DNA of 64,000 nt from Oxytricha trifallax (lineage: Eukaryota; Ciliophora; Spirotrichea; Sporadotrichida; Oxytrichidae), in the NCBI GenBank assembly GCA_000711775.1, contig ARYC01017735.1, positions 1-64,000 on the forward strand, given 5' to 3'. Position numbers and translations under genes: made by a program. Each line of letters opens with the position of its first letter. Position 1 is the first letter of the stretch. Shown here piece after piece: positions 36,716 through 49,082 of this stretch. Below the pieces are notes generated by a model. The model worked only from the letters and a program-made list of their open reading frames with translations. It was not told the DNA's origin and ran no database searches.

Positions 36716-39700
36716 ATGGAGTTGCAAGAATAAACCAGAGAGAGCTATGAATCTGACTATGATAGTAGTAGTAATACTAAGTAACGCATAAAGATAGGAG
36801 GAGGGCAATCAAAAAAATTGTGAAATTATATTTTATTGATTGGCAAAATTACAGTGAAGATAGATTGAAAAAGCAAGCTAGGAAAAACACAAACCCAAAA
36901 GACAATTTCAATGCTACTTTCCAATCGCAGAAACTTCAAAAATTAAAAATACAATCCACAGACGATGTCTAAGACCCCACTCTTTGACTAAAAAAGCTTA
37001 AAAAAGACCCATTAATTAAAGTCCTAGATTAATCTAATAATTTATCACTAGAGTAATTTGACTACCAAGACCACACTTTTATGACGAGCTATGACAATCC
37101 GTAGAACTAGAAAAATCAATCAACTGAGAGATTACTTAATTCATAATTAGAGCTAAGAGAAGATTTCTAGGAAGTGTAGTAACGCTTGAAATAATTAAGG
37201 GAGGAGAAATAGAATCGATCACGATAAAATCAAAGTGAGCTGCTCATGAGGAATTAAATGGATGATTCTAGACTTTATAATTAAACAATTGATCATAATA
37301 CTTTGCAAGGAAAAGATCTAAATAAGGATGGTGCTTCAAGTTTAAGTCCAGTAAAAAACTTACATTTTAATAGCTAATTACTAACCACATTAATTTTATA
37401 TAAAACTAAAATTAGCGTGTATTTAATTTGGAATAGGGGATATATTTCTAGCATTTTTTACTTTTATTATTTTTAAATTAAGAATTTTTAATAATTAAAT
37501 AAATAGCTAAATGGCTTTATATGAAAAAAATCATAATTTTTCAACAACAAGGTTGTCTCAAACTAACATTGATCTTTTGCCCTCAACTCTATCTCAATAT
37601 CAAAATGTTAATAAAAAATATGAATACCTATCATAATAGATGTCTTAAATATCTGGCAATACAATCACTTCTAAAAAGTAGAGATTATATTAGAAAATGC
37701 AGCAAATTTATTCACACATTGAAAGTTAGGAAGAATATGAAAGGAAAATTTAGCTTTAAAAGATTAAAAACGTATTGGGAAGTTTTTAAATATTTCAATT
37801 GTAGTATCTATTTATTTAAACTTATTTAATTGCTCTTATTTTCATGGATGGTATAAAAAATAGCTATTATTTTCTTAAACTTTAATTTTCATTTAACACC
37901 TCAATTAAAAACTAGAAAAGACCCATAGAAGAATTAAACCTTAAAGAACATCAATAAGTCTATGAACACCTAAAAAATCAGCACTAATACAATAAGCTGA
38001 ACTTGGACTTGAAATTTGAAAATGACTATAAACTGCATAAATTATACATAAACCCCATTTTAGAACAAATTAAGCAGAGAGATGTCGTTGAGAAGGAGAA
38101 ACAATAGTTTTAATTTTAAAAAAAAATATTGATGAATTTATATAGATTTAGTCCATATTATTTTTGTAAAATTAATACATTAGTAAGCCTAGGTTGATAA
38201 GAAATAATTAGTTTAGAGGAAATAGTAATATTCTGAATTTGTAAGGGAAGTTTTTAAGCCAAGTAATGCGAATTATAATAAAAATAATTATGGGCCCATG
38301 GATGAAGAAGAACAATCATTTTAGAATCAATCTGTCTATCATTAAAAAGCTATAAATTTAATCGTAAAAACAACTGACCATATATTTGTTTAATAAATTT
38401 ATAAATTATCAAGGTAACTACAACTCTGTTGGACGCTTACAAACAAAAAACCCCAAAACCCTTTCACGAAACAATTAAATTGACATAAAAACATTAACTT
38501 AGCGCAGAAAATTATAAAAAGTCCAACTCTATAAGTAGCCTTAGTAAAATAAAAATACCTAAAAGCAATTAAAAATATATTGCATGCAGTTAGAAATTTG
38601 AGGAATTTCTTTATAATTAATTCAAAAAATTCTCTATAATAATTTATTATATTATTGAAGCAAGTATAATTGCCCAAAATTAAAGTACAGGGATTCAATG
38701 AAATACAGGAGTTAATGAAGTTAGCAGATCCAGAATTCGTTCCTGAAGAATCTGATGACTAAATTATGATGACAGATAATGATGTTATAAAAATCTAAAA
38801 TATTAATATATAGAACTGATATATATATATTTTAAACATTATAACTCAACGGCTGATAATGGATTTCAGAAAAATTACAATAATTAACGATCAGTTTAGA
38901 ATAGATAAAATACATAGAATTCATATTAATAATACACTAGAAATTAAAACAATGTATAATAAACGAAAAGTGTTGGTCGATTAGTTACAAGGAATGCTTT
39001 TTAATATTTTGCATATTAAAAATTCCGAATTTTAAAATGTGTAAATTTTTGTTGTAATTTTATGAATGCAGGATAGCACTAAAAAAGCAATAATTTGATG
39101 AAGATTATAAATCATGAATAATTGAGCGGCTAATCAATTTTAAACATGCATTTAGTTTTATTAGATTATAATATATTTCATGATTAATTGTTTAATTATG
39201 TAAAATCAAGGAAGAAGGTAGGTTTCAACAATTAACAAAGAAATTAAACCGCTATAAGTGAGTCTAGTTTTGATTCTTAATGTACGGATTGTAGATTTGT
39301 AAAAAACTTTTATAGATTATTTGAGTAATCTCTTTTAAAATAAATTCATTATTCAAAATAAAAACTAAATTTATAGATAAAGAAGAGCTGCTAGTAGTAA
39401 TAATAGTCCCTAAAAACATTCTAAAAATCTTTAGTAAAAGCCAATACTTAAACATACAACAAATCATAATCACAACTTTAATAATGATGATGATAATAAT
39501 CATACCTACACTTCACATAAAGAGCACAAAAAACAGCCTCTTTCCCATTATGTACCTCAAAATAAATTGAAAGTTAAGTTTAATGATCCTTATGACTGGA
39601 GAGAAGTCAGTTTTTATATATATTTTTAAATAGATGATTTATCAAGAAAATATACTAAACTATGAAACTATTTTATATTTATTTAAATGCTTAATGTATA

Positions 39701-40564
39701 ATTGTATGAGAGAATATATCCCTAAAAACCAATAGTAACTTATAAACAAATAAAATATCATATAAGAAGACTAGAATAGTAGTCATAGCAGGTTGAACAG
39801 TGATTTGAATAGATTTCATTAAAGTATCGGTGCATTGCCATCAACTTAAAATCGTGAAAATAATAATAAAAATCAAAGCACTACCACTAATTAATATCAG
39901 AGTTTTGATTCTAGACGGATTAATCGTGTCTCTGATATAATTTAAATTTATTAAAAATTTAACAAAAAAAATTATAAAAATTTACCAAAAATCTATAATA
40001 TATATATCACATATATCTATTCAGGAGATATTTAAATGTGATATAAGAGAACGGAATTCTATAGTTAATCAGTAAGCAAGCTTTTGGGAAAACAAAGCCA
40101 GGTAGAAGGAATCTATGATAAAACATAGTTTGAGGGATGAGAGTGTCTAAGAGGCCTCAGATATAAATAATAAATTTCTTACTGCTTTAAAAGCTAAATT
40201 AAGCTTAATTGATAGTTTTGAATTGTGATTAATAAATTATCAAATTATGAAAATTATTAGAGATTTTTTTGACTATCTTGGAATAAACTTATGCATTCTC
40301 AATAGAAAAATATAAGAAAAAACCAAAATAAATATAGCTTTTAAAGCCAGCCAAAATAAATAATATAAACAATCAAAAGCAAAAGTTGCCAATCTCAAGG
40401 CAATGTATCTCAAGGAAATTTACTATTATGCATAAAATAATTCACATGTTCAAATCTGGCATCTCTCCATCAGAATCTTAAAACTTAATAAAGTATAAAG
40501 ATTAAAAGTTAAGAGATTTAAAATCTTAATACTTCAAAATTTGTATGAATTTAGTATATTTTGA
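36716..40564 (+). CDS. Gln/Asn-rich coiled-coil protein of unknown function
   Basis: The likely start is MELQEQTRESYESDYDSSSN at 36716; the end is LQNLYEFSIF with TGA at 40562-40564. At least eight coding blocks use many TAA/TAG Gln codons, e.g. LREEKQNRSRQNQSELLMRN, LSQYQNVNKKYEYLSQQMSQ, KRPIEELNLKEHQQVYEHLK, QYSEFVREVFKPSNANYNK and KPSNANYNKNNYGPMDEEEQ, HYVPQNKLKVKFNDPYDWRE, and YKQSKAKVANLKAMYLKEIY. Charged helical segments suggest coiled coil; no known domain seen. An IES with pointer AATAGCTAA (37369-37501) is clear. One TGA (36985-36987) interrupts an otherwise good frame in the second block; an unplaced IES, an intron or a real defect could explain it. Confidence 0.6.
37369..37501 (+). 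other. IES, pointer AATAGCTAA
   Basis: AATAGCTAA at 37369-37377 and 37502-37510; joining gives NLHFNSQ then MALYEKNHNF in frame. Confidence 0.8.
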
Positions 40565-40599
40565 TTTATTTGCAAAAATGATGGCAAAATTATTTTACA

Positions 40600-41741
40600 A
40601 AAAATTAAAACAAATAAATAATTACCATAAAAAACTTAGTCTCATCAAATTCTTGCTCATCAAGTGCTTCCATCAAGCTTTGTCTCTAAGCTCTCTCATC
40701 TTTCAACCCATCTCTCATCTTCTTTCTCTTGTTCTCTCTACCACTCAATAAATACAAAAGTTTCCAAAAACTATTATAAAAAATAAAGTTTGTATATAGC
40801 CATTACTACAATTTTTTGTGGACAGCCAGCTTTAAGTTTTTAGGGTTTCTGGGTACTGTCAAGAAAAGAAAAATCTTCATTAAGAGAAGTTGAATCGGTG
40901 TTTCTATTTGGAAGTGCAAAATCTAAATTCCCTACAGACTTTTCTTCAATCTTTACACAATCAACATAATAGATACAAAAATTTGAGATTGGTACTTATA
41001 CTAGATAAATATTCCAAACTAGACAAAACATATTATAGAAACATACTCAAAGTACTCATCACCAATGCTTGAGCCAAGTCTCTTCTAGACAACAATACCG
41101 ATGTTGCATGGTCTATAGATGCTTACCAGTTCCTACAACCTTAAGATCTTTTTGAGTTTCCTCTCTAAAGCGTTCTCCAAAATCTTTATATCTTGAAGAA
41201 TTTGATTGCATTTGCAATTACATAGGTGAGATAAAAGCTAGACTTAAGAGATTAAAAACAAATCTTGAGATAGTGAATCTTCTCAGCAGTTGAAAAGTTA
41301 CTCTTAGCAGAAAGAATCTAGTCGAGGGTTAGTACTTTCAACCATTCCTTCACTTTTGCTTTGGGAAGATGTAGGGATTGAACGAATGGCTAAGTAAGTC
41401 CAAAGATTTTTGAGTTCTTTTTGCGCAACTTACAATTAAATCAAACAGTTTTAGGATTAGGAAGATTTTAATTAAGGTTCTATGTTTAAAAGAATTCAAT
41501 TAATTATAGCAATCTGAACTTTGGTCATGTTATCACCAGTATTTATGATGCATCCATTCTTTCTGAAAACCCCTGCTCCCTACCTTTCAGCGTTCTTGAT
41601 GAAAATCTGCTCCAAATCAAGGTGGAGACCCATAAACTCAGCTAAAGATTGCTAACCAACCAGTCTTTGAGTTTGCAAATACATCTGAGACATGGTCTTG
41701 GTGGGTAAGCATTAACTCTACTCAATAGTCTTCCATCTGCC
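40600..41741 (-). CDS. SANT/Myb-like nuclear protein, main part (scrambled gene)
   Basis: Reading from the pointer at 41741, minus strand: GRWKTIEQSQCLPTKTMSQM then YLQTQRLVGQQSLAEFMGLH, then ERQGAGVFRKNGCIINTGDN. Later blocks are PKAKVKEWLKVLTLDQILSA, RYKDFGERFREETQKDLKVV and NKRKKMRDGLKDERAQRQSL. The GRWKTI start is the third helix of a SANT/Myb repeat; its first two helices are missing here and are encoded at 47957-48117 on the other strand. The block after the SANT helix closely matches the neighbouring gene at 41990-43360 (LQTQRL-GQQSLAEFMGLHLD), so the two are paralogues. Block boundaries after 41400 are approximate and the stop was not fixed. Confidence 0.65.
41731..41741 (-). repeat. 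Pointer GGCAGATGGAA, minus-strand copy
   Basis: TTCCATCTGCC on the plus strand. It starts the main part of the SANT gene in codon phase GGC AGA TGG AA (G R W K). Confidence 0.85.
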
Positions 41742-41989
41742 TTTAATATAAATAATTCTATATTTAAAATATAAAAGATATAAAAATGTCACTATTTTAT
41801 GCTTAAGAAATTAAAATCTAAAAATAAACTTGATATACTTTCTCATCAATAATTTAAACTCATACAAATTTAACCACAATCAAATAGTACTTCTCTCTTG
41901 AAAAAAGTGTTCAGCCATTTTGTACATTTTTACTCTTATACTCTAAAATAACAAACATATTGTCCTAAACATCAACTGCACTCCACTAT

Positions 41990-43360
41990 TCACTCAGAAT
42001 CTTCAACTCTTCTTCTCTTGAGTTTAGGCATCAAAGCTTCCTCATCATCACTTTGAGAGATGAAGTTCCCAGAAGCTGTACTAGTGCCCTAATTGTTTGA
42101 GTTTTATGTGTCTACACTAGCCTATTAAGCAAAAGTACTACCTAGTTCCGATCTATTTCTGTCAAGATTTTGCTAGTGAGCTTACTTCTGAATAGGAGCT
42201 GTGGATTACTAATTCGATTGTTTGGTCACAAAACTTGAGTCGACTTTAGTTTTCTTGCCAATGGATGATGGTTTCATAGAAGCAATTGCTGTCTCAGATT
42301 ACTTCATTGAGTTGCTCTTCATAGTGCTGCTCTTTGAAGTTGAAGATGGGTTAGAAACACTGGCACTTGTTGAATCCAAAGGTAGGTGCTGCTACTATCT
42401 ACTATCGTCTCCTTGCTTTATCATAGTTTAAGTTACTTCATTATACTTTTGATGAGTAAGCATGGCCTAAGCTTTACCTTTTGGAGTTAAATTCTCTTGT
42501 TGAGACTCATCGATAATCATGACTGACTCATCGTTTTCTTCATCCAAATCAGAATTTCTGTTCTAGTGGGAACTTCCAAGATGCAAATCACTCATTTGCC
42601 TTTGAACTCTGGTCACAGAACCTCTTCCACTAGCTTCTGTAGTTTTTAACTTTTGTTACAACTACTCAAACTTCTGCTATCTCTTGCCTTCTCTGATCAT
42701 TTCAAGTTTGCTTTTCAGAGCATCTTCAAGTTTGATTAAGTGCTTGATCTTATCCATAGTGCTGAGTTTGTTTAATTATCATTACAATTAAAGCTCTTAA
42801 GATCATTTAAAAAAATATGATTTGAGTGTTGACCTAGGATGCATAATCTTATCAATCTAGAAGATTTCAACCAAATGACAGGGTGCAGGAAGCTTTATAG
42901 CTTCCACATGCTCTGCACTCAGTCCATACTTTTCTTAATTTATCTTTCTTAGTTCATCTTTCTCCTCTGGAGTCAACTTACACCCTTGATTGACAAGGAA
43001 ACCTTGCTTTCTAATGCCCTATACATTGGTGAGTTAAATAAAATCTTAAACATTAAACTCTTGTTTTATTCATTTAAGAATTCAAAATTTGATTGCTTAC
43101 TCTCTTCTACTTGTTGTCTGCAGCGATGCGATCGATGTCCAGGTGAAGTCCCATAAACTCTGCCAACGACTACTGACCAATAAGTCTTTGAGTTTGCAAG
43201 TAGCACTACTGAATTTGCTTTGTGGGAAGCACTCCTGACCTAAATTTGAATAGAGAATTAATGATTAAAGAGTAAATTTATTAATTTATTTTAGCTTAAT
43301 CGTTTGCTAGATTTTATAATAAACATGAATGCTTACTTGTTGATTGCTGACCATCTGCTA
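41990..43360 (-). CDS. SANT/Myb-like nuclear protein, paralogue (5' end missing locally)
   Basis: Minus strand, from 43360: SRWSAINK, an intron (donor GTAAGC, acceptor TTTAG), then SGVLPTKQIQQCYLQTQRLI then GQQSLAEFMGLHLDIDRIAA. Next is GIRKQGFLVNQGCKLTPEEK and YGLSAEHVEAIKLPAPCHLV, a coiled stretch (KIKHLIKLEDALKSKLEMIR), then a Ser/Gln-rich region ending PKLKRRRVEDSE, a likely nuclear signal, with TGA at 41990-41992. As in its neighbour, the sequence begins abruptly inside the SANT repeat with GCAGATGG, and the DNA immediately upstream is non-coding. The first MDS is therefore elsewhere. A role in chromatin or transcription is inferred from the SANT fold only. Confidence 0.7.
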
Positions 43361-43631
43361 ACTTAACTAATTATAAAATGGGAAATTCAATTTTCATAAA
43401 AATAGCAAAAGGTTGTCATTTACCTTTAATTTTAAAATGAAATTTAAGTGATATAATACAAAGAAATATGAAAATTCGAAATTAAATAAATTAATAATTG
43501 AAATATAAATTTCATTTAATTTAAAATTTTCAAAATGTGGGCATATAAATTTGCAAGAAAAGAAACTAGATTATAAGTTCCTAAGTATCGAACCTTCCTT
43601 AAATAAAATCATGACTTGCTTAAATTATGGT

Positions 43632-46600
43632 ATGAAGAAGAGCACGAAGCTTCAGAAGAAAGAGTAAATTTTTGGGGGTAAAATATTACATTTAAATTTT
43701 TTACAAAATTCTTAAATAATTTTAAAATAAGTTGATACAAATACTTTTATTTACATTATCCTAAATTTTCTACTTAGAAACTTTCGCTTTGGAATATACA
43801 TTCTACTGATTTTTATATTTGTTTATACTCTCATAGACCCTAATGACGAGTATTACTTTAATGAATGTTAAAAAAGGTAAGTATTTAATTTCTAAATCGT
43901 CCAGAATGCGCCCTATTTTTTACACAATTTTATGATTTTTCTAAAAAAGGGTAATATTCTGGATATCTCTTTAACAAAATTATCATTTCAATTTATAAAT
44001 TAAAAATTTAGAGTTGATTGTTATTCGGGATGTAACGTTGGCTATTTTCCTGAATTGGAATGTGCACCAACAACTGGCCTTAAATTTATATACAATGGAA
44101 ACAGATTTAATTAATTTTACACCTACAAGAGGCCTGACATAACTAAGGGTTAGACTGGCCTTGGATAATACGATCAATGCAAAGCTTTTATCTTATTTTC
44201 AGAAATAGAAGATTATTAACATTTTTAGATATAAAATTTGCTTTTATATTTGTTTATTATCTCTTAAAACGCTGAATATCCCTTTATATAACATTTGAAC
44301 AGACAAGCCCGCATACACACTTGCTTTTCTTATTGTATAAATGGTGATGACAAAGCAATCATTGGGGAGACAAGATAATATTGCACGGACCTCCCACCAG
44401 ACTAAAGGGATTAAATTATCTGCGTCTACCCCTCAGAGACCTGTGAGCAAACCATTTTATAAGAAGAAGTTGTGTTGGGTGAAGGGGTCATGTCGCTAGC
44501 ACCAGGTGTAGCAATAATCGCTTGCTTTATAGTCACTCCAATACAATTTATTTTTGAGTTTTTGTGCATTATTCTGGCTAAGTTGAAAAGTAAGCGATAA
44601 TGAATATTGTAAATTAAATTCTCTGTTTTTAGTTAATAGCATAGAAAACACGCAGTAGAATTGCAGGGTTTTGGTCTTTTAGATATTTATCATCGTTTTC
44701 TTTGTGATAGTCCTGGCACTCTCCATTTCTTTCATTTCTGATACTATAGCTGTAAGTTTGTTACAATTAATAATTAAACTTATTTTTTAGTATGGTCGAC
44801 CTGAGTTACTATTTCCAACAATGGCACTATCAATTATCTTTGATTAATGTGAATATAGATAATATTTTTAAATAATTAAATCCTTAATTTTTGATAAGAT
44901 AAAAATGGAGTTTAAACATTTCAATATTATTTTATGTATAATTAAATGTTTATCCAGTCAGAAAAAAGAATTATCCCATTTTTTATTTTAAACTCTAATG
45001 TAATTTTTTAATGTGCTTCTTTTAAAAAACTTATTAAGGCATAGTTTATTCAAATTATAAAATAATTGAATCTCAATAAATCAATTTTCTTGCTGATTTT
45101 CTTAAGTATTTATTATTCTAAAATAAGTTAAATCAGTAGGAATATTATCGGCTCTTTACATAATTATCGTAAGACGCTTTGGTTTCCTGGCTCCAAATGA
45201 ACATGAATACTTAAGTTAATAGATCATTGAAATTCCAAAGAAAGAAATAATGATCCCAAAATTGAAAGTATTTTGCTTAAAAATGCTCGAGAGTTAAGGC
45301 TTTGAAATGATTTCAATGATTTTGATCTCACTTTATACTGCTTTCATTTTGTTTTGGCTCACACTTGCAGATATTTTCATAATTGATGAGTAGATTCTCT
45401 CAAAAATTGACACTGCGTTTTTAACGATTTTCTTCACTGAAATAATCTTGAAAAGTTTCGCTTCCAACTTTATGTACCTAGTAGATGTTTTCAATGCCTT
45501 CGACGCTTGTATTGTTTTGATTTCAGAAGTACTAAATATAATTGGAATCATAGCTAAGGGACTTGGAGTGTTAAGACTTATAAGAGTGGTAGTTATAACT
45601 ATAAGAAAAATCACTGGAAATACTTCAAAGCTGAGGCATCAATCAAAGAATCTCAACCCCGTAGAATCAGTCATAAAAATACTTTAGGCCATTATTGACC
45701 TGAGAGAGATCTCTCAATCTATTAAAAAGGAGGCTAAATGGGCTAAGGACATAATTGAATCGAATAAGCTTTACGAGCTGAACTTTGACATGGCTTCAGA
45801 GGAAAAGAACATGGATGTTGAAGCTAAAGCTTGGCTAAATATTACTACTGATGCTGCTAATGATACTACACAATGGTTTGAGAGGGATTTAGACGATTTC
45901 TTGAAGGAAATTCATAGAGAAAATGACGAGCAAGATCCTAATAAACTTTTAAAATTAAAATAAACAAAGTGAAATAAATCATACTTTGTATAATATTTGA
46001 ATTGTAAAATATTATGGGCAATTATAATGAGAAATAAATATTTTAAGCTTGAAGAAGAGGAAGAAAGAATAAAGTAGATCCTATAAGTACCCCCTAGAAT
46101 GTGGAACAACGCCCTTAAAATGATGGATGATTTTGATAAATGGGATTTCGATATTTTCAAGTATAGTGAAAACTTGGGTGAGACTACAATATTGCATTTT
46201 GGATTCAAATTATTCTAGATTTATGGTCTGCTTGAGAAATTTTCAATAGCTGATAATAATTTCTTCAATTTGCTTACTCAGATTAGAAACTCTTTCTAAA
46301 CTTTATGTATTAAAATATTAATAAGACTTCCTCTTCACCAAATATCTTTGTAAAGGTGAAATATTATATAATTTTAAAAAGTTTACGAGAATAATACCTA
46401 TCACAACACTTTAAGGGCAATTGAAGTGACAAGGAACTTCCACTACTTCGTGAAGCATGGTGAACTCATGAATCATCTCTCAGATTTGAATGTTATGGCT
46501 GCTTTCCTTTCATGTCTCATGCATGATCTTGGTCACCCGTAAGTTCTTATTTTCATTTATGCCAAGCAAAACTATTTTACATCTAATCTTAAATTTTTGT

Positions 46601-47626
46601 TATTTATACTCTTAATTTAACTTATTGACTGATCAATTATAGGGGAGTAAACAATTCATATTTAATTGCAACAAAGCATCCTAAAGCAGTTAGATACAAT
46701 GATAAATCCGTCCTGGAAAATCATCATTGTGCCATGGCTTTCAAATTGCTTCTTGACCCTCAAAATGACATTTTTGAGTTACTAAGTGAAGCCTAATATT
46801 GGATTTTACACATATTTTTTTTTACAAATTATATTAGTTATTGTTAAAGTATTATAATTTAAAATTAATTGGAATGTGAGATAAACAATCATTAAGATGA
46901 TTCTTGCAACTGACATCTCAATGCACTTCGATTAAATTAGTATTTTTACTATAATATTTTTATAATTTTCTTCATTATAGTGGCTTTTAGAGGTAGACTT
47001 TCAACAAAGAAGTTCCCGGAAGAGAGCAACGAAGATAAGCAGTTAATCTTGAATTTGGTACTCTACGCCTCAGATCATGCGAATTCGTGCAAAAACTCAA
47101 TTTAATATTTCAGGTGGATGGCCGCTGAAATGGAGGAATACTATCAATAAGGAGATATTGAGAAGAAACTTGGCTACTCAGTTAGTGCATTTTAATCATA
47201 AAATCATTAAAATACAATATAAAAAGCCTTTATGGGGCTATTTATTAGATTGAATGCAAATGAAACATGCTCAATCAGTTAAATATATGATAATGAGGTA
47301 TACTATAATTAAATTGCATTTTTTGATAGGACTACTTGCAATCCATTTGTGTATCAACGTGGCTATATATCAGTAATTGTTGAACCACTATACTTGACAC
47401 TCCTTGACTTATTAAATTTTATTTTATAATGATAAAAATTTTCTAATTTTGTGTTTTTTAATTCAAAGATAAAATTAATTCCAACTTCCTACCTGCTTAA
47501 TGCAAACAAGATTGCTGGACTAAGGGCTTGGAAGAGAACAAACTGCTTATTGAACAGAAAATAGAAGAGACAAAAAACTTGGTCAATGTCAGTATGAGCA
47601 CTCACGAACTTAATTTGCAAGAATGA
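43632..47626 (+). CDS. Membrane ion-channel-like/voltage-sensor protein fused to a cyclic nucleotide phosphodiesterase
   Basis: The likely start is MKKSTKLQKKEQIFG at 43632. A first membrane helix (FGIYILLIFIFVYTLI) is followed by a Cys-rich extracellular region, then more helices (APGVAIIACFIVTPIQFIFE; VFFVIVLALSISFI). A four-helix unit follows whose last helix, GLGVLRLIRVVVITIRKITG, has the spaced Arg/Lys pattern of an S4 voltage sensor; the one before is FNAFDACIVLISEVLNIIG. After a cytoplasmic linker comes a class I phosphodiesterase domain: YHNTLRAIEVTRNFHYF, MAAFLSCLMHDLGHPGVNNS, SVLENHHCAMAFKLL, ILATDISMHFDQ, and CNPFVYQRGYISVIVEPLY. The end is STHELNLQE with TGA at 47624-47626. The usual metal-binding His in YHNxxHAxD is Arg here. 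Cyclic nucleotide breakdown tied to membrane potential is inferred. Confidence 0.82.
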
Positions 47627-47956
47627 ATTACTTCTTGTAAATAAACTTTATATAGTGTAATTCTTATAATGTTATAGTAAAATATAAGTTAATATATTAT
47701 GAATTTACTTACCATCTCTTCAAAAAGTTACTGATCAAGGGATGGGGGGTATATTAAACATTGATGAAGATTATAATTAATAATTTAATTTGATTTGATC
47801 AGATTTTTACTTTTCATTACAACAAAACTTTTCACCACAAATATTATTAGAGTAAGTAAGAGATATTTCTTTTTATCGATTTCAAATTAATGCCACATTA
47901 TATATTGTGAGAGTTTACCTCAAATTTTGCTATAGAAAATATTCACTACACACACC

Positions 47957-48117
47957 ATGTCATCAAGCATTTCCGCAGCAATCATAGCTGGCAATCAGAA
48001 CAAGAAAATCGCTGAGTCGAAGTCACTTTGGAACTATGCGCTGTCCCCCGGTTGGACTCAACAAGAAGTCGAAATCCTCAAGATCGCACTAATGAAATTT
48101 GGAGTTGGCAGATGGAA
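47957..48117 (+). CDS. First MDS of the SANT/Myb gene, inverted relative to the rest
   Basis: The start is MSSSISAAIIAGNQNKKIAE at 47957. It encodes a SANT/Myb repeat up to its third helix: WNYALSPGWTQQEVEILKIA then LMKFGVGRW. Coding quality drops right after the pointer GGCAGATGGAA (48107-48117); the frame drifts into AT-rich sequence without a good end. Joined through that pointer to the inverted copy at 41731-41741, the repeat is completed in frame as FGVGRWKTIEQSQCLPTKTM. Its own strand carries no other part of this protein. Confidence 0.82.
48107..48117 (+). repeat. Pointer GGCAGATGGAA, plus-strand copy
   Basis: Codon phase GGC AGA TGG AA, the same as the inverted copy at 41731-41741. 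The inner GCAGATGG also matches the 5' edge of the paralogue at 43351-43358. Confidence 0.85.
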
Positions 48118-49082
48118 AATAATCCAAAAATTTCTCAATAAGATATCTCAGAATATTGATGAAGTGATAAAGTAAATTTTTTAGGAGATTGGAAAAATCA
48201 TTTATAATTAAATACATACTGTGGTTATATAAAATTAATATGTCTTAATTAATTAAAACCTAATCCTTTATTGCTAATTTATTATAGTTAAGGAAATAGC
48301 TAAAATAACATGATAATTAACTCGTTATTTACAGAGAATGGAAAACATGCATATTAGAATTTGTTTCTTTTTGAAAATAATTTATAAAATTAAAAGTTTA
48401 TTCAATTTATAAATTCATTAAAATATTAATATTAACAATAAAAATGAATGCCTAAAAAATTCTGATGGCAGGTACGAGAAAATTAATTGTTTTTTTATTT
48501 AATATGAAGTAATTACATATTTACAAATCAATTGCTATTAATCAATAATGTTATTGAATAGAGAGTGTCAAATATCTGCGTAACCTCAGTTCGATAAAAA
48601 ATATTCGATCAGAGGCTTTAAAGATTTTAGTATGTTTTCCGAGAATAATACACAAGAAAATGGAATGTAGTCCATACCTTGCTGTTTTATTTCGTTATCA
48701 TCGTTTAACAAGTGTTTTATTTTCAGTGATGTTTCAAAAATGCAATCAACTCATAATTAAGTTGTGGTTAATAGTTTAGTTAGTTAAATTAAATCATAAA
48801 TAAAAACCTTGAGATTTAATAAGACTCTAAATTTTTACAAGGAAAATTATTAAGATCAATTTGTGGTTGATAAAGTATAGTTTTAATAAATAATTATAAT
48901 TGAGGAATGTATTAAGATTTAAATATTCGCACCAGCTGCTATAATCAGAGATAAAATTAATTTCATTACATTAACCAAACTCACTAATTTAACTTCCCCT
49001 CTGATAGTAGCAGCGTATTAGTGCATGTTAAATTCTATATAACTCTGCAATACATTTGTTCATGTATTTATCATCCGTACAC
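48118..49082. other. AT-rich stretch without a recognised gene
   Basis: Nothing recognised on either strand after the SANT segment. Confidence 0.4.

Noticed and set aside
45912-46208. Minus-strand open frame across the channel/phosphodiesterase gene
   Set aside because: It overlaps the plus-strand linker of a clearly coding gene and shows no domain of its own.
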